In this document: positions 21,766-30,688 of the stretch, piece after piece
How the letters are laid out: each line of letters opens with the position of its first letter
Position numbering within the stretch: the stretch's first letter is position 1
Origin: Limnephilus marmoratus
Taxonomy: Eukaryota; Arthropoda; Insecta; Trichoptera; Limnephilidae
Assembly (NCBI GenBank): GCA_917880885.1
Contig: OU862922.1
Location: 2,170,001-2,234,000, forward strand
Direction: 5' to 3'
Length of the DNA: 64,000 nt
Notes under the pieces: model-generated
What the model was told of the DNA's origin: nothing
The model's database searches: none
The model's input: the letters and a program-made list of their open reading frames with translations, nothing else
Position numbers and translations under genes: made by a program

Positions 21766-22059
21766 TGCGAATGCCTTGGTGTAATGCTTAAGTTGGGTCA
21801 TGTACACAATAAATAAATAAGGAATAGTCACTCTGTGCCTTCCTCTGTGGAGAAATTGAGTGACTTTAATGACTGTATCCCTAAAATGCGATTTATAGTC
21901 TACAAAGGACGAGTGGTTTCAATTCATCAGAGTTGGTTCTCATTTCCAAAGTTTGATGGAATTATTCCTTATTTCACCTTCAAATCTGTATCATTTGGAA
22001 ACATAGATCCACCCCTATTATTACATATTGGAAGATAACATGTTGACGATATTATGTTC

Positions 22060-22067
22060 CCAATGGT
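22060..22067 (+). repeat. Left 8-bp target-site duplication of the hAT element
   Basis: CCAATGGT here repeats exactly at 23033-23040, flanking the terminal inverted repeats. Eight bases is the hAT-superfamily size. Confidence 0.85.
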
Positions 22068-23032
22068 TAAAGACACTGATTCATAGCTTTAATTTTTAAG
22101 AAATGTAGCATTAATTATTGAAAAAATAGCTTTTATAGCTTTAATTTTGCGTTTTCATAGCGTTTATAGCTAAATAGGATAACGTCAAGGAATGGGAGTC
22201 GGCAAGAGGGGAAAAATAATTAAATCGGCAAAATCACTTGAAACATGTTTATTTTATTATTGGTTGAAACCACAGGTTGAAACTCAACATGGCACATGTT
22301 TTAGAGTATGTCATGTTCGTTCTACGATCCGTCAATACAAGATTATAGCAACTAAAAAATCTTTCTGCGTCAACACTATTCACAGGGGCCCACACAGTCA
22401 TCAGAGCTGCCTCAGCAAATTCTCTGTGAACAATTTTTACAGCTAAGAGTAGCTGAATTATGTCTACAGTGACTCCATCCCTCACTTGCTCTACAAGCTG
22501 TCTTTGAAAATACCTGTTACCTTCCAGGAATTTACTGTCATCAACAGATTTAAACGTTGGAGCAAACCTACTTTTACTTGCTAAAAGAATAGCGTCTGAT
22601 CGCTGGACATTCTGACCTACAATTGCAGGATTGAACATTTTACCTGCGTGCTCAAGAAATTGATTAGTGCTGTTGTCTTGACGGTTCAGCATATGAGATG
22701 CCAGTTTCACAGAACTCTTCTGACAACTCTCTCTTATTTGAGTTTTTATTTGGGTTAAGACAACCCGTTTCTTTACCTCCTGCACAGCCTTTAAGGTTTT
22801 GGCAGGGAAAACAACATCAATCAATTTTTGTAAAGAAAGACTTAGGGACATCATGTCCTCCCAAAGCAAATGAGCGTATGGATATTTTGACCCTTCTAAT
22901 ACGTTTACCAATTTGTTGAGTTTTGTTGTAAAAATCGCTGCTATTTCGCGTTTTAACGTTTTTATCGCTAAAAACACCATTTATCGCTTTAATTCGCGAA
23001 TACATCGTTAATGCGATGAATCAGTGTCTCTA
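22068..23032 (-). mobile_element. Internally deleted hAT-superfamily DNA transposon
   Basis: The terminal inverted repeats are 22068-22087 and 23013-23032 (TARAGACACTGATTCATMGC, 18 of 20 matching), flanked by identical 8-bp duplications CCAATGGT. Subterminal AGCTTTTATAGC / TTTATAGC-like short repeats lie near the left end, with related AAAGCGATAA / TAGCGATAAAAACG near the right. The 965-bp length is far below a full hAT element, and one ORF for the transposase C-terminal part remains inside. Confidence 0.88.
22249..22980 (-). CDS. hAT transposase C-terminal portion
   Basis: A 243-codon ORF inside the hAT element. Near the C-terminus it reads PVNSVDAERFFSCYN followed by LTDRRTNMT, which matches the hAT dimerisation region (the SVDAERxFS..N....RR..M pattern). 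A full transposase of this type is roughly 550-700 residues with a BED zinc finger and an RNase H-like DDE fold. Here the N-terminal domain and most of the catalytic core are missing, because only about 50 bp separate the start codon from the element end. It cannot be an active transposase. The uninterrupted ORF suggests a fairly young deletion, or could reflect use of the C-terminal part as a repressor or host protein; I have no evidence for the latter. Confidence 0.75.
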   Translation of the reverse strand: MVFLAIKTLKREIAAIFTTKLNKLVNVLEGSKYPYAHLLWEDMMSLSLSLQKLIDVVFPAKTLKAVQEVKKRVVLTQIKTQIRESCQKSSVKLASHMLNRQDNSTNQFLEHAGKMFNPAIVGQNVQRSDAILLASKSRFAPTFKSVDDSKFLEGNRYFQRQLVEQVRDGVTVDIIQLLLAVKIVHREFAEAALMTVWAPVNSVDAERFFSCYNLVLTDRRTNMTYSKTCAMLSFNLWFQPIIK

Positions 23033-23040
23033 CCAATGGT
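23033..23040 (+). repeat. Right 8-bp target-site duplication of the hAT element
   Basis: CCAATGGT, identical to 22060-22067. Confidence 0.85.
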
Positions 23041-23302
23041 TATCTCCGTCACCGACAGCCTAGACTATTTTATCGGCTTGCAGAACCAATCACGCCAGAC
23101 GGGAGAGCTGTTTTGTTGTTAAATAGAATATCGTTACATTTTACATCAATGAAGCGCAATTGAGGCGGCAAGCTTTGTTGCTGTTAGTTTAAATCTGCTT
23201 ATCTAATTTTAAATATTTTCTTCCTTTTAAAAATGCTTTGAAGTGTTAATTTTGTAATGTGTATAAAATTAATAAATTCAATTGAATTAATTTTATATTA
23301 TT

Positions 23303-23600
23303 ACTAGCAGACCCGGCCACACGTTGCTGTGGCTAAAGAAACACAACGCCATCACCCAACCTTTATAATCAACGAGATCTGTTAATTTGCATTCTTATCA
23401 AATCCACTCCCCCGCTTGCCAGCCCGCTCCCTTTTTATATTATACATTTCAACCAATTTACACAAAACCTTAACAAATTATATACATGAAACTTTCTCAT
23501 GAATCACTCAACCGAAAACCGCATGAAAATCCGTTGCGTAGTTTAAAAGATCTAAGCGTACAGACAGCTGGAGAGATTTGGCTTTATACTATGTAAAGAT
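23303..23600 (+). mobile_element. Short retroposon / LINE 3' UTR fragment ('ctagcagacccggcc' type)
   Basis: It opens with 'ctagcagacccggccacacg', 'ttgctgtggc' and closes with 'cgcatgaaaatccgttgcgt', 'agtttaaaagatctaagcg', 'tttatactatgtaaagata'. This is a 5'-to-3' layout common to widespread arthropod retroposons related to RTE-type 3' UTRs (family resemblance from memory). It is non-coding. Confidence 0.6.
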
Positions 23601-23734
23601 AACAAAAACTTAAAATTGTCACAAATGGCGTCGAAATCGTATCAGATTTGACCATCTATTCGAATGCGGCATCAAGCGACAAAAACTGTGCGAAAATAAC
23701 CAATTGAAATTGATTTCATAAAAATTAAAATAAA

Positions 23735-23935
23735 TAAAAAAATTTAAATAAATTAAAAAATTTAAATAAATTAAAAATTAAAATAAATTAAAAGATTAAA
23801 TTAAATTAAAAAATTAAAATAAATTAAAAATTAAAATAAATTAAAAAATTAAATTAAATTAAAATAAATTAAAAATTAAAATAAATTATAAAATTAAAAT
23901 AAATTAAAAAATAAAATAAATTAAAAGAACAGAAT
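23735..23935 (+). repeat. AAATTAAAATAAATT simple-repeat tract
   Basis: About 200 bp made almost only of A and T in AAATTAAAAT/AAATAAATTAAA variations. No coding. Confidence 0.9.
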
Positions 23936-23984
23936 ATTTTAGAAAATGATCTAGTTTTCTTGCTTATGTTAGCCAACTAGTTAG

Positions 23985-24415
23985 ATTCTCCCATCTTAAC
24001 AGACGGATTGCAATCTTTAGAGCACAGGCGTCGGGTGGGAATGCTATCCTTGTTCTACCGGTATTACAATGGAAGATGCTCTGAAGAACTAGCATCATTG
24101 ATCCCTTCGGCACCGGTGCATAGTCGGGAAACACGCCAAACGCGTGCCCAACATTTGTACACGGTTGATATTTGTCACATGAGAACGGGTCGTTTCTTCG
24201 ACTCGTTCTTGTGTTCAACAGCTCGGCTGTGGAATGATTTGCCGGCCTCTGTGTTTCCTCCTTCCTACAACATGGGTCTCTTCAAGACCAATGTTCATTC
24301 CTTCCTCTCCTCAAAAAGACTCTCCACACAGCATCCCAGATGACATAGGCCCTGAGGGAAATTATTTTCCTCAGGGCCTCCTGTGTGGAGTTAATGTAAA
24401 AAAAAAAAAAAAAAC
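23985..24415 (+). mobile_element. LINE-A 3' end, plus-strand copy
   Basis: The plus-strand ORF 24008-24343 (111 codons) is nearly identical to the C-terminal half of the 16356-16985 ORF (MLSLFYRYYNGRCSEELASL, TARLWNDLPASVFPPSYN). The same 3' hairpin (24351-24381 region) and an 18-base A-tail (about 24397-24414) follow. The high identity to the 16.3-kb copy suggests recent transposition. It is truncated at its 5' end near the AT-simple tract. Confidence 0.85.
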
Positions 24416-24955
24416 TATTTTGCAAATATGGGATTAAAAAAACTTGTCCGAGGGTAAAGCATGTTTGAACCGCTATAAAGTGGTGCACAAATCAACGTCT
24501 TTATGAGACACCCCCCTGACACGATGCTAATTGAAATTGTAAAAGGGCAAACAAACGCCCTGCGATAAGCACAAGCAGTGTTCTGTGTTCAGAAAGCAAA
24601 CATATTGTTTTATCGTTTAGCGCAAGTTAAGCCTTTTTTGCACTTTTCTTCAGGGCGAACTGGAAGCGTGATCCTGAATTATTCATAAGTATGAATGAAG
24701 CAAAAAATGTAAAAAGCCTCGCAGTCACTCTATCGGATCCAGGACGAGAGGCTGCGCCATAGAAGATGAGCTTGGTTCGGATTTAAATATTGCATCATTC
24801 ATATTATACGTGTAAGGATGTTTACTTTATCCATACGTGTGAAAGATACGTTTTTTTGGTGACCCGAAATTATAATTATTATACATTTTAAGCATTATTT
24901 AGCAATTTCAAATAAAAATTGCTTTCAAAAATAACTTTAATAATAAGTTAGTATG
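24416..24955. other. No recognisable feature
   Basis: Mixed-composition non-coding DNA; no gene or clear repeat seen. Confidence 0.4.
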
Positions 24956-25600
24956 ACCTAGAACTCGAAACGACCCGTTTCTTTTGTCACAAATGTCAAA
25001 TGTGTACAAATTTTGGGCGCGCCTTTGGCGTGTTTCCCGACTGTATACCGATGCCGAAGAAATCAATGACGCTAGTTCCCCGAAGCATTTTTCATTTAAA
25101 AACCGGTAGAACAAGGAGAACATTCGTACCAAATGTCTGTGTTCTAAAGATAATAATCCCTTTATTAAGATAGGAGAACATATCAGAGAGTCGAGGGTTG
25201 AAGTGAAACTTCTATAGCCGCGCCATGATTTGGATTTCGGATGAAACGGAAGTGACGATTACTGCACCTGCGACGCATTAACTGCGCCCATTGACCGCTT
25301 TGATTATGATGTCACTTTTAAAGGCTCCCATTGGTTTAGATATGAAACTGAAATTATGCTGGTCTGCGCTCATTGGTCGCTTCGATTATGACCGCACTTT
25401 TCAAGTTGGTTGAGATTATTTTGGTAAAGGTTCGCTTCTATTGCATGTAAACTGCACTTGAATTTTTTTACAGATATTTTGGGGCTCCGGTCTATATAAG
25501 CGGCTGCCAAATTGGCTGCGCTAGTGATTTGTGCAGTGTTAACGGATATTATTGTTTCACGAAAGGATTCGTATGTTATGACCGTCCAATAGGGTTTTGT
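24956..25600 (-). pseudogene. LINE-A fragment split by a ~265-bp insertion
   Basis: 24956-25195 matches LINE-A (minus ORF piece FYRFLNEKCFGELASLISSA at 24908-25132). The match resumes at about 25462-25600 with 'agatattttggggctccgg', 'cggctgccaaattggc'. Between them lies a diverged member of the GAAGTG...GCAC short repeat. The LINE sequence is decayed with lost frames. Confidence 0.65.
25195..25461 (+). mobile_element. Diverged short repeat (family epsilon) inserted in LINE-A
   Basis: It begins GAAGTGAAACTTCTA and ends 'cgcttctattgcatgtaaac', 'tgcac'. These match the start (GAAGTGAAAACTTC) and end (TTTCACTTCTACCGCGTGTG then AATTGCAC) of family epsilon. The interior differs ('ttgaccgctttgattatgat', also found near 58920-58960), so it is a relative rather than a close copy. 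Confidence 0.55.
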
Positions 25601-27399
25601 GTTTGTTTCATAAGATGAACTTATTAAAAACATCTGAATTTGAAAGGTTACGCATTTTAGATAAAGAAAGGTAAGTATATTAATATTTTGTAAATAAGTT
25701 CATACGAGTATCACAGTTTTAAAACAAATTTCCCTTTCTTTTTAATATAAATTATCATTACATTACAAACGAAGGCTCTGTTTTCAATCGATTATCGTCG
25801 TAAAATATGATTTCCACGGAGCTGGAACCAGATTCTCATATAATAATATTACTTGCGCTAATTGGATGACCTTTAGCTGAAAGCAGACCAGAGCCAGAGT
25901 ACTGAATCCCAGTGTAATTGAATCACATACCTAATGATCGGAACTACCGAATCATTTACCTGAAATGTGTTCGCATTACTGGGCTACCTTATTGTGAACT
26001 GGTTCATATGATTTGTATTATTGAGGGATGCATTGAGCACAGCTTCCAAATGTGTTATACAATAATCAAAATAAATCCTATCTTCCACCTTACATTATTT
26101 TTTGGAAATTAATAAATAAATCTTCCCCACAGGAAAAACTAAACCGTTTCACACCCTTTTCCACAAATGATCATCTAGTCAATTCAAGCTTTGCAATTGC
26201 ACTATACAAGTATAATAAATACAAAACAATACAAGAACAACACGTCAACCTACCAGAGACCAAATGGGAAAATAATTCACCGACTCCAGATATTTTCATA
26301 TCAGAGGGTTCGGCACGGTAGAACCCCTAATTGGACCTATTAATCCTACAGATCCCTCAATATAAATATTTAAAAAATCTTTTGTAATCCTATATATATT
26401 TAAAATGACTGATTTTGCATTTTTATATATAAATTCTTTGACAAATCTAATATGACCAAATTCCATTTGAATTCTTGGAATCTGGATGAGACAAAGGGCT
26501 GGCAAGGGCTTGAGCCCGCCAGTGGATCCTTGAAATTGAGTCAAAAGCTCTAGACCAATAGAGATCTAGCAACCATCGCCACCTCAACATCTCCGCCTGC
26601 TCTACTCTGCCTTCTCCGATTGACTGTTGAACTTCTTCTTTGTCTGGCAGACCTGTTCTCCCTGAAGACTTCATACAATTGCTCGATCGCGTTTCGTACC
26701 CTCCGCCTTCGACCTTTCCCCATTTTTCCCCTTTTCTCTCTTCTTTCCCAATTTTCCCCTCGTTTTTCCCTTTTTCCACCTTTCTCTCTAGGCGTCGAAA
26801 CGTCCAGCCGGTCTCTTCCCACTACATCGTCTGTGCGGCGGGCGACTATAGTGCCCGTCCCGTACACTAATCTTAATTGGATTTTAAATACTGGCAATAT
26901 TCATTTAGTTGCAACACTGAAACGTTACGTTGGACTGCACTGGATTTTACAAGATGAGATATTTCAGCATCACTCAATGTAAAATTTTGAAAAATAAAAT
27001 TTTTCAATTATATACAGTTTGAGATTCTTTGGAAACAGGCATTATTGTGCGGCGCAGGATATCAATAACATGTATAACAATAAAAACTCAATAAAAATGT
27101 TATGGCAGATGTGCGGTAGCAATCAGTTCTCTCAAATTACTCACAGATTGGACTGCGATATAGGTAACATTCTGACTTACTTGATATGATTTTAGATTTT
27201 CACGGGCAAAAATAATATTATCGTTATGAATTTTTGAAAAAGATATAATAAACTTAACATTTCTTTAAATCTGGTATTTAACGGTTACCTACACCAAAAC
27301 TAAACGCCGAAAACCACATTAATTTTACAAATTATTATACTGAAATACCAGCCCTAGAGGATGAAGTATCACTTAAGCTACACATCTATACCTAGCCAT
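25601..27399. other. Mixed region with a pyrimidine-rich stretch
   Basis: No gene could be assigned. 26695-26795 is a C/T-rich run that opens overlapping ORFs on both strands (compositional artefacts). 26925-26945 has GAAACGTTACG after a weak pairing stretch, which may be a decayed hammerhead-like tail. The short plus ORF at 26052-26321 resembles nothing I know. Confidence 0.35.
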
Positions 27400-27515
27400 A
27401 ATCTAAACATCTATACAACTACCCTGAAGATGGACACTGTAACGCTATCCGCAAGATTGGCAAAAGATAAAGGGAGCCCAACAGGGCGTAATAACCCCAA
27501 AATTAATCACGATAG
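27400..27515 (+). repeat. Family gamma tail, decayed hammerhead-like
   Basis: CCTGAAGATGGACACTGTAA then CGCTATCCGCAAGATTGGC (27422-27461) aligns with the gamma tail at 16013-16051, but GAAA has become GCAA. It ends 'ataaccccaaaa' as the other copies do. Confidence 0.55.
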
Positions 27516-27664
27516 TTCTGATATAACCACTTACTCATAATTTATTTTTCCCATTAATCTGGCCCTTTTCAGTGATTGATAACTGCAACATGATTTACTG
27601 TAAAAATTAAACCATTTTCAAAAAAATTTACGCATCAGATAGGTAATATTTTCAACATCCTTTA

Positions 27665-28012
27665 ACAGATGTCACTAGTATATATAGACATCTGTAGTTT
27701 TATATGTCTCAACAGGTGTCAGTTAAGTAGTACCTTAGAAGAGGATGGTTTTATCATCGTTCGTTTCTAAAGCTCGAACGGTTATGGAAATAGCCGATTG
27801 CATATGATAGACCGCTGGGCTCCCACAGATTTTGAGTATAACTTATTGCATCCTGTAGTACGGACGTCTGGTCTCTGGTTCAGTTAAATTTTGTAAGCCT
27901 TACGATAACGCAAACAAGGCCACTTGTAATCTCGACGAACCTCGATCCTTATTGGAGTTTTCCCGAATATATTTCATGTAATCTCAATCACTTGGATTAA
28001 ATAATATTACAG
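27665..28012 (+). repeat. Family delta, copy 2
   Basis: It shares with 20110-20465 the blocks 'gtcagttaagtagtacctta', 'gaacggttatggaaatagcc', 'acttgtaatctcgacgaacc' and 'atttcatgtaatctcaatca'. Non-coding. Confidence 0.7.
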
Positions 28013-28124
28013 GTCCCTTACCTCTGTTAGGACAAGCTTAGATTTTCATAAAAATATAACTTTTTTTATTTATTAGTAGCAGTCAATCATATAAACACTA
28101 CACGATAAATACACAAATTTAATA

Positions 28125-28545
28125 ACGCCAGTGCTCACCATTTGTATATAGAAGCCTTCACGGGGATGCGCACAACAACTCACTAAAGTTTCAAAATAGG
28201 ATGAATGGTGTAGGAAATATTTTCATGACGCCAGAGCTCACTATTATATGTAGAAACCATCGCGGGCACGCGCACATCAAATACCAAAAGTTTCATCACA
28301 ATCGGATGAATGGTTTAGCAACGCATAATTTTATGACGCCAGAGATCACTATTAAGTATAGAAACCATCGCGGGCATGGGCACATCAAATCCCCAAAGTT
28401 TCATAGCAATCGGACAAATGGTTTAGCAATGCATATTTTCATGATGCCAGAGCTCACTTTTATATATAGAAACCATCGGGGGCATGCGCACATCAAATCC
28501 TCAAAGTTTCATCGTAATCGGATGAATGGTTTAGCAACGCATAAG
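28125..28545 (+). repeat. 108-bp tandem repeat, about four units, in-frame
   Basis: Units with 'atgaatggtttagcaacgca' recur at 28201, 28306, 28414 and 28522 (105, 108 and 108 bp), with a partial unit before. Because 105 and 108 are multiples of three, a 166-codon ORF (28201-28701) stays open; I read it as a repeat artefact. The unit resembles the 3' UTR of the retroposon family at 44175-44635 ('atgccagagctcac'). Confidence 0.8.
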
Positions 28546-28550
28546 GAACC

Positions 28551-28594
28551 AATATATTTATTTATTTATTTATTTATTTTTTTTATTTATTCAT

Positions 28595-28681
<87 letters not shown>

Positions 28682-28682
28682 C
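28551..28682 (+). repeat. (TTTA)n microsatellite, LINE 3' tail
   Basis: About 130 bp of almost pure TTTA/ATTT. It abuts the 3' end of the minus-strand LINE at 28690-30013, so on that strand it is an (AAAT)n tail. Confidence 0.9.
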
Positions 28683-28689
28683 AGAACAT

Positions 28690-30013
28690 TTTTGTGGGTA
28701 GTATACTAGTATATAATAAATTAAAATTCAAATATAAGTATCCCTAGATTAATGTGTCTGCATTAATCACATAAATGCGTTTTCACAGAAGCAAACTCTT
28801 GAAAAACAATGCAAGTATTATTTATACATAACTTGAAAACTTAAATACAAAATTGAAATACATAATAATAACAAGTATACACAATATTTATAAAGTATTT
28901 AGTGAAAATTAATATAACAACAATATTTTTTTTTTTAAGTACACAAATTGTGGAGATATTTTTTGAAATATGTTATATTATTTGCAAAAATATCTATGAA
29001 ACTGTGTATTTTAACAAGATCGATGTATGACCGAGACATTCTAGATATAGGATTAAAGTATCCAGTATTATTCGTAAAAATTTCAGTCCAAAATATGTTA
29101 AGGGTTCTTGTAGATTTGGGCCTGGCGTATAACTTGGTTTGGTTGACTAAGTTACTGTCTACACGATTATTCACAATTTTATAAAATATTAAGAGGTCAT
29201 TTATGTTTCGTCTTTTAACTAGACTCTCTAATTTGAAATATGTAAGTCTTTGTTCGTATCCGTCTAGATTTTCTAGAAGATGGTGGACACCTGATCGGTA
29301 AGACAAAATCCGTGTAAATTTTCTTTGGACTGATTCGAGTCTAGATACCTGTGTAATATAATGTGGATTCCAGACTGTTGACCCGTACTCAAGAACACTT
29401 CGGATTAAGGAATTGAATAGAATAAAATTATTAGGTTATTAGAATTCTTAAACAGTTTGGTTGATCTTACAATAAAACCTAGTAATTTATTTGATTTACT
29501 CACAATGTATTATTCAATGTGTTGATTGAATGTCAGTTTGTTGTCAAATATAATTCCTAAATCTTTTATTAATTCAACTGTTTCGAGATTGTGACCATAT
29601 ATGCTATATGAATATAGAATTTTGTTGGTGTTCTTGGTGAAGTTTATAACTTTGCACTTAGCAATATTCAGTTCCATTTCATTGTCAACACACCAGGTAG
29701 ATATTGTGTTAAGGTCTTGTTCTAAGAGTTCACAATCTTTCATAGATTTAATTGCTTTATATAATTTGAGGTCATCAGCATATAGAGAAAAATTACAGCG
29801 GAGTTTATGTGTAAGGTCGTTAATAAAGAATAAGAAAAGTAAGGGTCCAAGGTGAGATCCTTGTGGTACGCCCGACGTAACTAATATTGGGGAAGAGTTA
29901 AATCCGTTAATAGTAACTAATTGACTTCTATGTGACAGTGTAATGGTATTGTTGTAGGTTGTTAACATACATACCGTATAAGCCAGCAAACACGCTTTGA
30001 TACACATATTCAT
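28690..30013 (-). pseudogene. 5'-truncated Jockey/CR1-type LINE with broken reverse transcriptase
   Basis: Minus ORF 29510-30013 holds RT core motifs: SGVPQGSHLGPLLF, then the catalytic YADD box, then KCKVINFTKN and IKDLGIIFDNKLTFNQHI. A frameshift near 29510 breaks it; the C-terminal block resumes in 28935-29306 (KRRNINDLLIFYKIVN, NPISRMSRSYID). The 3' end is the (AAAT)n tract at 28551-28682. No endonuclease domain remains. It resembles the longer LINE just upstream on the same strand but is a separate, more damaged family member. Confidence 0.8.
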
Positions 30014-30384
30014 ATATATAAGATTGGAATTGTCATTTATTGTTTGTTTATTGAATCTGGACCGCTTTGTGTGACACTCGTTTTTCTATTTACGTTTACT
30101 TCTTCATTCTTAACCTTTATTTTAACAACACACTTTTATCTCTTCTGTGTCCCTCTAACAGTTTAACGGTCTCACAAACAACACTGATGATATGAAATAA
30201 ATCAAAATTGTTTTTTAAAATAATAAAAAAGGCGTAACAAGATGTCAACGCACACAACTGCAGCATTCGGGCTGACACCATAATAAATATGCCGCAGATA
30301 TCAGCAATTATATCACTACACGATAGAGGTGTGGGCATATTGCACCAACTAGGTACATTGGCCGTGGCTGGGGAGATGACAAGA
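30014..30384. other. Spacer between two LINEs
   Basis: Non-coding; no repeat recognised beyond the two flanking LINE ends. Confidence 0.4.
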
Positions 30385-30688
30385 AAGTTTATTTATTTAT
30401 TTATTTATTGTAAGAAACAAACAGCAATTTATATACAGATGAGTTATACAACAGGTTAAACATGAGGTAAGCCAAAACAGTTTCTTATGCTAATGTTGGT
30501 TATTATGATATAATATACAATTGTAATTGGTAATAACCGTTAAATGAAAATAAAAATAACAACAACAAAAAAAAATATATATAAGTATATTAGAAGGAAG
30601 AAGGAAGAGGAAAGGGCAAGAGGCAGAGGAAGGTGGGATGGGGACAGGAGATGCTCATGCTGTACCTTTTCTATAGTTGTGCATTAAT

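Noticed and set aside
22698..22919. Plus-strand 73-codon ORF
   Set aside because: Antisense to the hAT transposase ORF.
26447..26982. Several overlapping 75-120-codon ORFs on both strands
   Set aside because: Arise from the pyrimidine-rich stretch at 26695-26795; biased composition (Phe/Pro/Ser or Lys/Glu/Gly runs), no domain.
28201..28701. 166-codon plus ORF
   Set aside because: Made of tandem repeat units followed by a (TTTA)n run (LFIYLFIYLF); explained by repetition.
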